Assembly (NCBI GenBank): GCA_025350465.1
Contig: JANXXU010000008.1
Coordinates: 186,001 to 250,000 of the forward strand
Length of the DNA: 64,000 nt
Reading direction: 5' to 3'
DNA from: Alphaproteobacteria bacterium
GTDB taxonomy: Bacteria; Pseudomonadota; Alphaproteobacteria; Micropepsales; Micropepsaceae
Under the pieces are notes generated by a model. The model was not told the DNA's origin and did not search any database. It saw only the letters and a program-made list of their open reading frames with translations. Position numbers and translations under genes: made by a program. This document shows positions 35,114 to 44,624 of this stretch, in pieces. Position 1 is the first letter of the stretch; each line of letters starts with the position of its first letter.

Positions 35114-36234
35114 TCACCCCACCAAAATCGCCGCGATGCGCTCATTCTGCATTTCGGTCGAGCCGTCGGTGTAGTTGGCGACGCGCGCCGAGGCGAGGTG
35201 GCGCAGGAACGGATACTCCTCACGCAATCCGGCCGCGCCCATCAGCTGGCAGGCATCCGAGATGCGTCCGATGGCCATGCGGGTCGCGAATTTCTTGGCG
35301 TGCGCCGAGGCAAGAGCCGCGTCTTCGCCGCGTGCGATCAAGTCGGCGGCCTTGGCGACCAGGAGGCGGCCCGCTTCGACGTCCGTCGCGATGTCCGCCG
35401 CCATCCAGCGCCAGCCTTGCTTGGCGGCAAGCGGCCCGCCGAAGGCCTGCCGCTCTTTGCCGTATGCAATCGCGGTTTCAAGACACACGTCGACCATGGC
35501 GCAGCACATCGCGGCGACATAAGTGCGCGCTTGATTGACGCCCGCCATCGCCCGCCGGAAAGCTTGTCCCGGCGTCGACACGACTTCGTCCGCGTGGACG
35601 CGATAATTCTTGAGCGTGAATCCGCCGGCGCCGATCACGCCGCCGCCCGCGAGCGCCTCGGCGAGCGAGCGCGCGAACCCTTCGCGCCGTCCATCGACCA
35701 AGAAGCTGGCGATACCGCGCCAGCCTTGCGCCGGATCGGTCTGTGCGCAAGTGATGAACACGTCGCCGAACGCGGCATTGGTGATCCAAGCTTTCGCGCC
35801 GTTCAGGATCCAATCGTCGCCGTCTTTCGCGGCGTGCGTTTTGATTCCGGCGAAGTCGCTGCCGGCGTCCGGCTCGCTGAGGGCGCTGCCGCCAAAGCGC
35901 TCGCCTTTGAGCATCGCGGGAACGTAGCGCTCAGCGATCGCGCGCGGCATTTCCTGCGCGATGCGCGCCGCGCATCCGGCCGTGTTGGTTAGGCTGAAGG
36001 CAAAGTCATAGGAGTGCCGCGACAGCGCCTCGAGCAACCGAACTTATCGTGAAAGCCGAACGCGCTCCCGCCCCATTCCCGCGAGGTCTGATAGCCGAGC
36101 AGGCCCTCTGCAGCCGCCGCCTGCAGCGCCTCGATCTGCATCCGCCCTTCGCGCGCCCACCGCGCCGCGTTCGGCGCCACATGCGACAGCGCGAACGCTT
36201 CGGCCTTCTTTGCGATATCGCCAGGATCGCTCAC
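35114..36234 (-). pseudogene. Acyl-CoA dehydrogenase, frameshifted
   Basis: Two consecutive ORFs make one acyl-CoA dehydrogenase. The N-terminal ORF from GTG 36234 gives MSDPGDIAKKAEAFALSHVA through GFHDKF, then derails. In the next frame the protein continues LLEALSRHSYDFAFSLTNTA to the end, including LSEPDAGSD and KAWITNA flavin and substrate motifs and the final TDGSTEMQNERIAAIL. The break is near 36036-36044 and is repaired by adding one base after TTC, so it looks like a single-base deletion or a sequencing error. The GTG overlaps the acyl-CoA synthetase stop (GTGA), showing an original operon. An active product needs the frame to be intact. Confidence 0.85.
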
Positions 36235-37841
36235 GTGATCCCCAGCGCGCGCTTGGCGTAATCCGTCGTGCCCTTGTAATCAGCTTTGCCGTTCGGCGCG
36301 CGGAACAGCTGCTCGACGCGCACGATACGTTTTGGCGTCTTGTACCCGGCGAGATGCTCGCGCACATGCTTGCGCAACGCTTCTTCGTCGAAACGCGCGT
36401 CGCGCTTCATTTCGACGACGCCCGTCACCGCTTGACCCCATTTGTCGTCCGGCACGCCGACCACCAGCGCGTCGTCGACGTCGGGATGAAGTTTAAGGAT
36501 TTCCTCCACCTCTTCCGGATAGACCTTCTCGCCCGCCGTGTTGATGCACACACTGCCGCGTCCTAATAGCGTCAGCGTGTTGTCGGCATGCAGTTGGCAA
36601 TAGTCGCCGGGGATCGACCAGCGCCGGCCTTCGATCACCGGAAAGGTCTTGGCGGTCTTGGCCTCGTCCTTCCAATAGCCGACCGGAATATTGCCGCCCC
36701 GCGCGATGAAGCCGGGTTCTGGACTGCCGGGCTCGACGCGCTTGTGCTCGGTCGAAAACACGGCAACGTCGTCGCCGAGCGCAAAGCGCGCCGTTGAGAC
36801 TTCGCCGGCCGCGTTCGTCACCGCCATGCCGAAGCCGACCGCTTCCGACGCGCCGAAGGAGTCGAGCAGTGCCACTTGTGGAATATGCCCGATGAGCGCG
36901 TGCTTCACTTCCTGGCTCCACATCACACCGGACGAAATGATCACCGTCAGCGCGGACAAATCCCACCGCCCGCGATTGTCGTCGAGCGCGCGCAACATGG
37001 GCTTGGCGAACGCGTCGCCGACGATCGCGATCTGCGTCGCCTTGTGCTTCGCCGCTACGTTCCATAATTCGACCGCGTCGAAAGTCTCGCCCTCGAGCGT
37101 GATCACGGTGCCGCCCATGGCGAGCGTGCCGATCGAGGTGAGCAAGCCCGTGCCGTGCATTTGCGGGCAGGCCGGGATGAACCGCTGTCCCGGCGCCAGC
37201 TCTTTCATCAGCGCGACGTGATCGGCAAGGCCAACCGGCACGCGCGGGAGCAAAGTGGGGCTGAGCTGAACCTGGCGCAAATCGCCGTGGCGCCACATCA
37301 CACCCTTCGGCATGCCCGTCGTGCCGCCGGTATAGAGAAAGAAGAGATCATCGCTCGAACGACTGATGCCGAGCGGCTTGCCGTCGTGCCGCGCGACGAA
37401 GCTCTCATAGTCATGCGCCCAGCCCGGTACGGGCGTGCGGTCGACCTCGACCTGCAGCCACGTCTGCACGCCGGGCAGACGACCCTTGATATCAGCGATC
37501 ACCGGCGCGAACTCGCTGCCGTAGACGACGATGCGCGCATCCGAATTGTCGAAGATGTAGTGAAGCTCGTCGGCCTTGTAGCGGTAGTTCACGTTCACAT
37601 GGACGAAGCGGCCTTTGAACGCCGCGATCGTCGCTTCCATATATTCGGGCCGGTTGCGGATCAGGATGGCAAGCTTGTCGTCCGGCCTATGCCCCCGCTC
37701 GATCAGCCCGCGTGCCAACGCGTTCGTGCGCTTGTCGAACGCAGCCCAGGTCGTCACGCGGTCGCCATGGATCAGCGCCGGCTTGTCGCCCGGCACCTCC
37801 CGGCCATTGGCGTCCAGGATGTCGCCGAAGTTCCAAGCCAT
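36231..37841 (-). CDS. Acyl-CoA synthetase (AMP-forming)
   Basis: 536-residue ANL-superfamily enzyme that adenylates a carboxylic acid and forms its CoA thioester. The P-loop-like A3 motif FLYTGGTTGMPKGVMWRHGD, the A5 region SFGASEAVGFGM, and the A7/A8 region SIPGDYCQL and GRGSVCINTAGEKVYPEEVEE are present. The C-terminal lysine lies in APNGKADYKGTTDY. Similar proteins of the FadD17/19 kind act on steroid side-chain or branched acyl chains, but substrate is unassigned. GGGAGGACTGC precedes ATG 37841. The stop overlaps the dehydrogenase GTG, so ligase and dehydrogenase were a two-step beta-oxidation unit. Confidence 0.92.
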   Translation of the reverse strand: MAWNFGDILDANGREVPGDKPALIHGDRVTTWAAFDKRTNALARGLIERGHRPDDKLAILIRNRPEYMEATIAAFKGRFVHVNVNYRYKADELHYIFDNSDARIVVYGSEFAPVIADIKGRLPGVQTWLQVEVDRTPVPGWAHDYESFVARHDGKPLGISRSSDDLFFLYTGGTTGMPKGVMWRHGDLRQVQLSPTLLPRVPVGLADHVALMKELAPGQRFIPACPQMHGTGLLTSIGTLAMGGTVITLEGETFDAVELWNVAAKHKATQIAIVGDAFAKPMLRALDDNRGRWDLSALTVIISSGVMWSQEVKHALIGHIPQVALLDSFGASEAVGFGMAVTNAAGEVSTARFALGDDVAVFSTEHKRVEPGSPEPGFIARGGNIPVGYWKDEAKTAKTFPVIEGRRWSIPGDYCQLHADNTLTLLGRGSVCINTAGEKVYPEEVEEILKLHPDVDDALVVGVPDDKWGQAVTGVVEMKRDARFDEEALRKHVREHLAGYKTPKRIVRVEQLFRAPNGKADYKGTTDYAKRALGIT

Positions 37842-37972
37842 GCAGTCCTCCCAATTTTTCCGAGGAGAATAGCGCAACCGCTGCGCTGCGATAGCCGTCA
37901 CACGCGGTTTGCGGACCTCGTGACTATCTTTGGCGACCGGGCCTATAGTCCGGCTTCAAGACGGAGACCCCC

Positions 37973-38608
37973 ATGGCTTATGTCGATTGGCGCATGCAAG
38001 GACCGGAGATCACCAGCTGCAATTGCGATTGGGGCTGTCCCTGCCAATTCAACGCTCTACCGACACGCGGCGATTGCCGCGCCGCCGTCGCGATGCACAT
38101 CGACAAGGGGCATTTCGGCAAGACGAAGCTCGACGGCTTGAACTGGGTCGGAATCTTCGCCTGGCCCAAGGCGATCCACCTCGGCAACGGCGAAGTGATG
38201 GCGATTGTCGACGAGCGAGCGGATGCGGACCAACGCGACGCTATCCTGAAAATATTGACGGGTCAGGAGACGGTGCCTGGTGCGACGATCTTCAACGTCT
38301 TCGCCGCAACTTTCACCAAGGTCCACCCCCCTCTCTTCAAGCCCATTGAGTTCCACGCCGATATGGAAAAGCGAAAGGGTGGCGTCCGGGTCGCCGGCGT
38401 TATCGACGCGACCATCGATCCGATCCGCAATCCAATCACCGGCGCAGAACATCGCGCCCGCGTAAGCTTGCCGCAAGGCTTTGAGTATCATGAAGCCGAA
38501 TATGCGAGCGGCACGGTGAAGGCCGGCAAACCGATCGTGCACGATTGGTCCGGCCGCCACGCGCATATCGCGATGCTGAATATCACGACCAACGGCGTCG
38601 CCGCCTGA
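37973..38608 (+). CDS. DUF1326 domain-containing protein
   Basis: 211-residue soluble protein of the DUF1326 family, recognised by the early CNCDWGCPCQFNALPTRG cysteine cluster and the VHDWSGRHAHIAMLNITTNG ending. The four close cysteines suggest metal binding. Function is not established. It is paired with a DUF2182 membrane protein (start 38614, six bases after the stop); such pairing recurs in bacteria, and the pair may handle a metal or a membrane process. The ATG at 37973 follows GGAGACCCCC. Confidence 0.9.
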   Translation: MAYVDWRMQGPEITSCNCDWGCPCQFNALPTRGDCRAAVAMHIDKGHFGKTKLDGLNWVGIFAWPKAIHLGNGEVMAIVDERADADQRDAILKILTGQETVPGATIFNVFAATFTKVHPPLFKPIEFHADMEKRKGGVRVAGVIDATIDPIRNPITGAEHRARVSLPQGFEYHEAEYASGTVKAGKPIVHDWSGRHAHIAMLNITTNGVAA

Positions 38609-38613
38609 ATCGA

Positions 38614-39417
38614 ATGCCCACGGAACCGCTCTGGCAGGGTTTGCTGTCGCGCGAGCAGTGGATCGTGGCGGGCGCGCTGGCGATCGCAATCGCGCTCGCA
38701 TGGGTCGCGCTCTTCGCAATGGACGTCGGCGCGGGCTCCATGACGATGACGCAGGCGGGCGGCATGGACGCCATGCCCGGCTGGTCGGTTTCTTACGCCG
38801 TCTCCGTCTTTCTAATGTGGACGGTCATGATGGTGGCGATGATGCTGCCGTCCGCTGCGCCGATGATACTGCTTTACGCGCGCGTCGCCGGGCAGGCGCA
38901 AGCGGGCGCGGCGCTCGCCCCGTCGGCCTTGTTCGCCGGCGTCTATGTGGCCCTTTGGAGCGCCTTCTCGCTCGCGGCGACGTTGGCGCAGTGGCTGCTG
39001 ACGCAAGTCGGCGTGGTGTCGGATGCCACGATGGCGCTCGGCGATGCTCGCGTCGGCGGTGCGTTGTTGATTGCGGCCGGGCTCTATCAATTGACGCCGC
39101 TGAAACGCATGTGCCTGGCCCATTGCCGCTCGCCGCTCTCGTTTCTGACGACGCATTGGCGCCCCGGCGTTGCCGGCGCGTTGCGTCTAGGGCTCGCGCA
39201 CGGCGGGTATTGCTTGGGTTGCTGCTGGCTGATCATGGCGCTGCTCTTCGTCGGCGGCGTCATGAACCTCGCGTGGGTCGTGGCCCTCGCCGCGATTGTG
39301 CTGGCCGAGAAGGTGTTGCCCTATGGCGAGCGCGTTGGGCAAGCCGCCGGCGCACTCGCGCTCCTCGCGGGCCTCGCGTTGATCATCGATCCGGCAGTCC
39401 TGCAGGGCCGAGCCTAG
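38614..39417 (+). CDS. DUF2182 integral membrane protein
   Basis: 267-residue membrane protein with about seven hydrophobic segments. Typical DUF2182 features are MVAMMLPSAAPMILLYARVA, a QLTPLKRMCLAHCRSPLSF motif with two cysteines, and a HGGYCLGCCWLIMALLFVGG motif with three more, likely a metal site. The short first ORF part in the track is the end of the DUF1326 gene in another frame; ATG 38614 is right. Coupled with DUF1326. Roles in copper or other metal handling have been suggested for such families; I cannot support one here. Confidence 0.9.
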   Translation: MPTEPLWQGLLSREQWIVAGALAIAIALAWVALFAMDVGAGSMTMTQAGGMDAMPGWSVSYAVSVFLMWTVMMVAMMLPSAAPMILLYARVAGQAQAGAALAPSALFAGVYVALWSAFSLAATLAQWLLTQVGVVSDATMALGDARVGGALLIAAGLYQLTPLKRMCLAHCRSPLSFLTTHWRPGVAGALRLGLAHGGYCLGCCWLIMALLFVGGVMNLAWVVALAAIVLAEKVLPYGERVGQAAGALALLAGLALIIDPAVLQGRA

Positions 39418-39435
39418 CGCCCGACCCGCGGGTGC

Positions 39436-41475
39436 TCACCAAATATGCACGCGGTCTTTGGGATCGAGATAGAGCTTGTCGCCTGGCTTTACGCCGAAAG
39501 CGTCGTACCAGGCGTCCATGTTGCGCACGACGCCGTTGACCCGGAACTCGGATGGGCTATGCGGATCGGATGTCACCTGCACCCGTAATTGCTCGTCGCG
39601 CATGTTGGCGCGATAGATCTGCGACCAGGCGAGGAAGAAGCGCTGCTCGGCGGTGAACCCGTCGATCGTCTTCGGCTTCTTGCCCTTTAGCGAGATCAGA
39701 TAGGCCTCGTGTGCGACGCTTAATCCTCCGTTGTCGCCGATGTTTTCACCCAACGTCAGGTCGCCGTTGAGGTGCAAGCCGGGTAGGGGCTCATAGCCGC
39801 CGTATTGTTTCGACAGATTGGCGACCAGCACCTTGAAGCGGGCGATGTCTTCGTCCTTCCACCATGTGTGGAGCACGCCGTTCTCATCCGACTTCGAGCC
39901 TTGGTCGTCAAAGCCGTGACCCATCTCATGCCCGATCACACCGCCGATCGCGCCGTAGTTCACGGCCGGGTCCGCGTTTGGATCGAAGAACGGCGGTTGC
40001 AGGATCGCCGCCGGGAACACGATCTCGTTGAAGACCGAGTTGTAGTAGGCGTTGACGGTTTGCGGCGTCATGCCCCATTCGCCGCGATCCGTAGGTTTGT
40101 CGAGACGTGCTGCCTCGCGATGCCACTCCCACACCGTCGCACGCCTGCGGTTGCCGACCGCGTCCCCGGCGCGGATTTCAAGCGTCGAATAATCGCGCCA
40201 CGTGTCGGGATAGCCGATCTTGACGCGGAATTTCGCGAGCTTTCGGAAGGCGGCCTGTTTCGTCTCGTCCGACATCCAGCTTAGCTTCGCGATCCGCACA
40301 CGATAGGCGGCGCGCAGATTCTCGACGAGCGCCGCCATTTGGGCCTTGGCCTGCGCCGTGAAGTGGCGGCGCACATAGACTTCACCGACCGCCTCGCCGA
40401 GAGCGGCGTTCAGCGCGGTCGTCGCGCGCTTCCAGCGTTCGCGCTTCTCCGGCTGCCCGGACAACGTCCGTCCGTTGAAGTCGAACGACAGATCGTCGAA
40501 CGCCACCGGCAGCACGTCCGCCGTCGAATTCAAATAGTGGAAAGTCATGTACGCGCGCCAGGTCTCGACCGGCGTTTCCCGGAAAAGCTTCGTCAGCGCT
40601 TGAACGGCATCAAGCTCGCGCACGACGAAGAAGTCTTGGTTCGGAATTTCTGCGGTCGCGAGTGCGTCACTCCACGGGAAGTCTGGCGCGAAGGCCTTGA
40701 GTTCGGCTTGCGACTTTGGATTGTAAGTGAGATCCCGGTTGCGGCGCTTCTCGCGCGGCCAATGCAGCTTCGCGATCTCGATCTCGAGCGCGACGATCGC
40801 GTCGGCCGACGGGCCCGCGTCGGGATAGTTGGCGAGCCCCAGCATCTTCTCGATATAGGTGCGGTACTTGGCGCGTGTCTCGACGAATTTTGCGTCGTCT
40901 TTGAGATAGTAGTCGCGGTCGGGCAGGCCGAGGCCCGCTTGGTTGATGTCGACCGAATAGCGGTCGGGGTTCTTTGAATCGAGCCCGATGCTGACGCCGA
41001 CCGGTCCGCCGACGTCCAGGTCCGCGCGCGCCATCAATTTGACGACGTCTTCGTACGACTGCGCGCCGGCGATTGCCGCGAGATCGGCTTTCACCGGCTC
41101 GAGCCCGGCCTTCTCGATCGCATTGGTGTCGAGATACGACGCATAATAATCGGCCACCTTTTGCTCGATGGAGCCCGCCGCGTTCGCCCGGCTGGCCACG
41201 TCTTCGACGATTGCCTTGACGTCGGTCTCCGCATTCGCGCGCAGAATTATGAACGAGCCCCATGACGAGCGGTCGGGCGGGATCGGCGTATTCTTCAGCC
41301 ACGTGCCGCCGCCGAAGCGGAAGAAGTCGTCGCCCGGCTTCACAGACCGGTCCATGCCGGTCAGATCGAAGCCCCATTTGCCGAGTTGCGGTTTGTTGGT
41401 CTCACTGCTGGCAAGGCCAAAGGAGGCACTGAGCAGCGCCGCCGCGGTCAGCGCGCGCATCATTGTGGATGTCAT
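39436..41475 (-). CDS. M13-family zinc metallopeptidase (neprilysin-like)
   Basis: 679-residue secreted peptidase. A signal peptide (LTAAALLSASFGLASS) precedes the M13 domains. The zinc motif HExxH is in GHEMGHGFDDQG, and the third ligand glutamate is in GENIGDNGGLSVAHEAY. The final motif (FGVKPGDKLYLDPKDRVHIW) is typical: M13 proteins end in a conserved W. It degrades peptides in the periplasm or outside the cell. The track begins 11 codons before the signal; ATG 41475 after GGGGATTTC is better. It converges with the DUF2182 gene, 18 bases away. Confidence 0.94.
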   Translation of the reverse strand: MTSTMMRALTAAALLSASFGLASSETNKPQLGKWGFDLTGMDRSVKPGDDFFRFGGGTWLKNTPIPPDRSSWGSFIILRANAETDVKAIVEDVASRANAAGSIEQKVADYYASYLDTNAIEKAGLEPVKADLAAIAGAQSYEDVVKLMARADLDVGGPVGVSIGLDSKNPDRYSVDINQAGLGLPDRDYYLKDDAKFVETRAKYRTYIEKMLGLANYPDAGPSADAIVALEIEIAKLHWPREKRRNRDLTYNPKSQAELKAFAPDFPWSDALATAEIPNQDFFVVRELDAVQALTKLFRETPVETWRAYMTFHYLNSTADVLPVAFDDLSFDFNGRTLSGQPEKRERWKRATTALNAALGEAVGEVYVRRHFTAQAKAQMAALVENLRAAYRVRIAKLSWMSDETKQAAFRKLAKFRVKIGYPDTWRDYSTLEIRAGDAVGNRRRATVWEWHREAARLDKPTDRGEWGMTPQTVNAYYNSVFNEIVFPAAILQPPFFDPNADPAVNYGAIGGVIGHEMGHGFDDQGSKSDENGVLHTWWKDEDIARFKVLVANLSKQYGGYEPLPGLHLNGDLTLGENIGDNGGLSVAHEAYLISLKGKKPKTIDGFTAEQRFFLAWSQIYRANMRDEQLRVQVTSDPHSPSEFRVNGVVRNMDAWYDAFGVKPGDKLYLDPKDRVHIW

Positions 41476-41626
41476 GAAATCCCCATTGGAAACGGAGTGC
41501 GAACGCAAGCGTGCAACGCCTCACACGCGCCTGTCTATGAGAGCCCCAATCAAACCCCCGTGACCGCCAAGATACCTGTTGATTTCACGCCGTCGCTGGG
41601 GCGAGGAGGCGGGTTCTCGACGCGCG

Positions 41627-43258
41627 TCAGTTCAGAGGCGTCGAGAAGGTCAGCAGAAGCGCCTGATCGCCTTCGTGCGCAAAGCGGCCGCCCTGATTGG
41701 TGTCGGAGTTGTCGAGCTGACGCCGGTATTCAAGCTTCAACCTCGCCTCAGGCTTGCCCAGCTGGTCCTGCACGAAGTTCGAGAGGTCGAGGCTAACCTG
41801 AATCTGGCGCGCCTTGGCGCTCGCCGGAATGTCGTCGACGCCGACGATCGAGCGCGCGTCCGCCGCGCCAACCCGCACTTCGACGGTCGGAAAATCGTCC
41901 GACGAATAGGCGAACGAAACGTGCGGAGCGATTCGGCTCTCGCGTGAATGGGTAGTCAGCGTATCGTCGGCCGATTGGATGAACGAGAGGCCGGCGCCGA
42001 AGCGCCAATTGCCGCGTTTGACCGACTGCGCGAGATCAATGACCCGGTCGCTCGCGGTTTCAAGGCGCATATCTTGAGCATCGGTCTTGATCTGGCGTTG
42101 CCAATAACTAGCGGTGGTTTCGCCGAACCGGGTCTGCCAAGTAAGGTCGGCGGACATCGAACTCACGCGCTCGATCGGGGTGGCGCTGTCCGGTTGGTCC
42201 GGTTGCAGCGCGTCCCCTCGTTCGTAGCTTGCGGAAACCGTGCTGGGCAGGAATGGAGTAATCGGCGACAGAACCTCGGCGAGCTTGTTCGGCAACACGT
42301 CGGCGACGATGACTTCGGCGCTCGCTCCCGTGACCGCCGTGCGTCGCAGCCAATGGCCGCCTTGATCCAGCGAGAACTGAGACGCATCGCGGCGATAGAT
42401 CGACAGAGCCGACTTGTTGAAGCCCAACGTCAAACTGCGATTGGTCTCCACTTGGTCCGACCGCGTCACGTCGTCGACCGCGACCGAAAGACTGGCGTCG
42501 CCGAAGTCCATGCGCGTCGACAGGGACGACCATTGCAACGCCGGACCCCTGGCGCCGGGCTCGGTGAAAATGAAATCGGCAAAGCGGGGGTCGATCTGAC
42601 CCATTTGTCCGGCGAGCGACCACTTGAAGCGATCATGGTCGACGACCTTGGCCGCGAAGCTGTGACGGTAGGCGGTCTCGACCTCGCCGGTCGAACTCAA
42701 ATCTTCGCCGGGACGCAACCCGAGCGGCTTGGTCGGGTCGCTGGCCAGCGTGACGTCGGAGGAAATCTGCACCCGTCCCTCGAACAGGTCGGCATCGACG
42801 CCCGAATTGACTGCATCGCTGGGCGGCAATCCAAACCGGATGCCTTGCGACAGACGATCGAACGACGCGTCCAACGTTGGCCGAAGGGCCAGTCGGGTGT
42901 GACGTAAGGTGATCGAGGATTGGCTCGTCACGTCAGCGGTGGTGAATGACAGGTTGGCGTCGTCGGGCTGGCTTTCGCTCGCTTGCGGGGAGGTCGAAAA
43001 CACCGATTTCAGCTCGGTATTCTGCCAATCGGGCAAATTCGTCGGCGCCTGCAGATTGGCGAACATCCCTCGTGAAGGCCGGGTGTTGACTGATTGGACG
43101 AATGCCGCGGTCGTACTGTCGCTCACCGGAAACAAGACCGCCGGCGATAGACCGATGGGGTTGAACGGTGCGGCTACGGCGTTGGCGTTAAGCGCGATTG
43201 TCGAGGCGCTGCTGGCCAAGAGCAGGATCGTAAGTCGCCGGAAGCCTAACAACCGCAT
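41627..43258 (-). CDS. Large predicted outer-membrane protein, unknown family
   Basis: 543-residue protein with an N-terminal signal peptide (LTILLLASSASTIALNANAVAA). The remainder alternates hydrophobic and polar residues (ADLTWQTRFGETTASYWQRQ, RFGAGLSFIQSADDTL, ARLKLEYRRQL) and ends LLLTFSTPLN, consistent with a beta-barrel. I cannot name a family. It has no close neighbour on the same strand. The 5' side carries a foldable leader ending one base before the ATG (43259-43332), so translation is a likely control point. Confidence 0.75.
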   Translation of the reverse strand: MRLLGFRRLTILLLASSASTIALNANAVAAPFNPIGLSPAVLFPVSDSTTAAFVQSVNTRPSRGMFANLQAPTNLPDWQNTELKSVFSTSPQASESQPDDANLSFTTADVTSQSSITLRHTRLALRPTLDASFDRLSQGIRFGLPPSDAVNSGVDADLFEGRVQISSDVTLASDPTKPLGLRPGEDLSSTGEVETAYRHSFAAKVVDHDRFKWSLAGQMGQIDPRFADFIFTEPGARGPALQWSSLSTRMDFGDASLSVAVDDVTRSDQVETNRSLTLGFNKSALSIYRRDASQFSLDQGGHWLRRTAVTGASAEVIVADVLPNKLAEVLSPITPFLPSTVSASYERGDALQPDQPDSATPIERVSSMSADLTWQTRFGETTASYWQRQIKTDAQDMRLETASDRVIDLAQSVKRGNWRFGAGLSFIQSADDTLTTHSRESRIAPHVSFAYSSDDFPTVEVRVGAADARSIVGVDDIPASAKARQIQVSLDLSNFVQDQLGKPEARLKLEYRRQLDNSDTNQGGRFAHEGDQALLLTFSTPLN

Positions 43259-43332
43259 GGTGACCGCCTCAGTCGCTACTGCCGCGCCGTTAGCCGGTTA
43301 AGGCTCACGCGGCGCCTCAGTCCCACGGTCAC
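43259..43332 (-). promoter_or_regulatory. Foldable 5' leader of the outer-membrane protein gene
   Basis: On the minus strand GTGACCG (43332-43326) pairs with CGGTCAC (43266-43260), enclosing two alternative inner stems (GCGCCG/CGGCGC or GCCGCG/CGCGGC) around an AGCC/GGCT hairpin. The 10-base GACTGAGGCG is repeated (43313-43322 and 43265-43274); the second copy supplies the likely Shine-Dalgarno. No known riboswitch class matches what I can see. Structure is read by eye only. Confidence 0.45.
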
Positions 43333-43878
43333 GATGCAAGATCGCGGCCGTAACTCAAGAATGCGTCGGCGGAAGACTTGTTGGAGGATCCGCAAATTCG
43401 CATCGGATCCGGCGCCGAAAAGCCAGTGCCGGGTCGATTGCGTGCTGATCCTCGTTCTGCCCTCCCTCGTCATCCTGGTCCGCGTTTACCGAGAGGGGTT
43501 CACCCCCAATTCGATCGCGAATCTCTCTTTTCTGTAATGAGCGTACTCTTGTGTTTCATTTCGCTCCAGAGAATTCCTCGCGACTCAACAAGACTCAAAG
43601 CGCGTGCATGCAGTGCAGCGCAATTCCTGCGCGAGGTGGGCGCCGATCGATGACGCGCACGTCAGGTGCACATGATGCGGTTCGCTGCGCGTTTGATGGT
43701 TGATGACGATCGTCCGTGCGCGGAGAAACACGGCTGTCGCGCATAAAACAGCGGTTCGATCGAGCGTTGCGATTAACCAGCGCGCGAGAAAGTTGCGTCG
43801 ATCGCCGTCTGCGCCACGCGTCATGCGAGCACACGTCGCACAATCACTTTGAATGTCAGACGCGAAAGGTTTGCGTGA
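43333..43878. other. Gene-free stretch
   Basis: About 550 bases between the leader of the outer-membrane protein gene and the stop of the CPBP protease gene. The track ORFs here are short, overlap in several frames, and none has a family-like sequence or ribosome-binding site. A run CTCTCTTTTCTG lies around 43522. I find no tRNA, repeat or terminator I can support. The promoter of the outer-membrane protein gene must lie at its left end. Confidence 0.5.
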
Positions 43879-44610
43879 TCAGTTCGCCCTGGCGGGCGTC
43901 GGGGAGGGCACGCGCACGATGCCGCTGGCGATGTTGAGAAGGGTGTGAGCAACGATGGCCGGGATCAAGGAGTGCGACGCCAACGTTCCGGCACCCAAGA
44001 CCACCCCGATCGCGAACGTCCGCATGACGCCCAGACCCCCTTGATAGAGGTGCGCCAGCCCGAACAGCACCGCTTGGGTCCCGATCGCCGAGATGGGATC
44101 CCCCGTCGCCGTGGTAATCGCCCATTGGAGGAAGCCGCGGTACACGATCTCTTCCCCGATCCCGGCCGCCGGCGACAGGATCAGTGAGAAGGCGGCCGTC
44201 TCCCACACGGTTTGCGGCAGGATGGTTACCGTCGCGAGCTTCGGGTTGCGCCGCAGCGCGCGCCTAAGGAAGGTGGAGCCCAAATTGATCGCATAGCAAG
44301 TCGCGAACAATAGGACGCTCAGCACGCCGGCGTCGGCGGCGGCCAACCGCAAGTGCAGCCCGAAGTCCGTGAGCGCGACACCGAGATCGTCGCGGCCGGA
44401 TCGCAATTCGAGCGCCCAGGAAAAGGCGACGACCAGGCCGACCGAGGCCGCGAGGCGCCAGGCGATCAAGAGGTAATTGGCGATCCGCTGCCCGGTCCCG
44501 ATCCGCAACAAGGGCGCCCGAAGGCGATACGTCGTACGCCAAATGACAAGCCACCCGAAGGCGGCCCCCACAGCGAGCGACCATGCGAGGATTTGAGTGC
44601 TCAAGCCCAC
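43879..44610 (-). CDS. CPBP-family intramembrane metalloprotease
   Basis: 243-residue polytopic protein with roughly seven hydrophobic helices. CPBP motifs: EExxxR in AGIGEEIVYRGFL, FxxxH in LFGLAHLYQGG, HxxxN in AHTLLNIASG. It is a membrane endopeptidase of unknown substrate, related in motif to the 27970-28677 protein but not close in sequence. It starts 14 bases after the stop of the TPR gene at 44625, so the two are probably one operon. The N terminus (MGLSTQILAWSLAVG) begins directly with a helix. The ORF stops 20 bases before the gene-free stretch. Confidence 0.87.
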   Translation of the reverse strand: MGLSTQILAWSLAVGAAFGWLVIWRTTYRLRAPLLRIGTGQRIANYLLIAWRLAASVGLVVAFSWALELRSGRDDLGVALTDFGLHLRLAAADAGVLSVLLFATCYAINLGSTFLRRALRRNPKLATVTILPQTVWETAAFSLILSPAAGIGEEIVYRGFLQWAITTATGDPISAIGTQAVLFGLAHLYQGGLGVMRTFAIGVVLGAGTLASHSLIPAIVAHTLLNIASGIVRVPSPTPARAN

Positions 44611-44624
44611 TTGGCCAACGGGGA

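Noticed and set aside
43259-43332. Cyclic-di-GMP (GEMM) riboswitch
   Set aside because: The GGGAC start looked promising, but the conserved internal loop sequences and tetraloop-receptor parts are absent.
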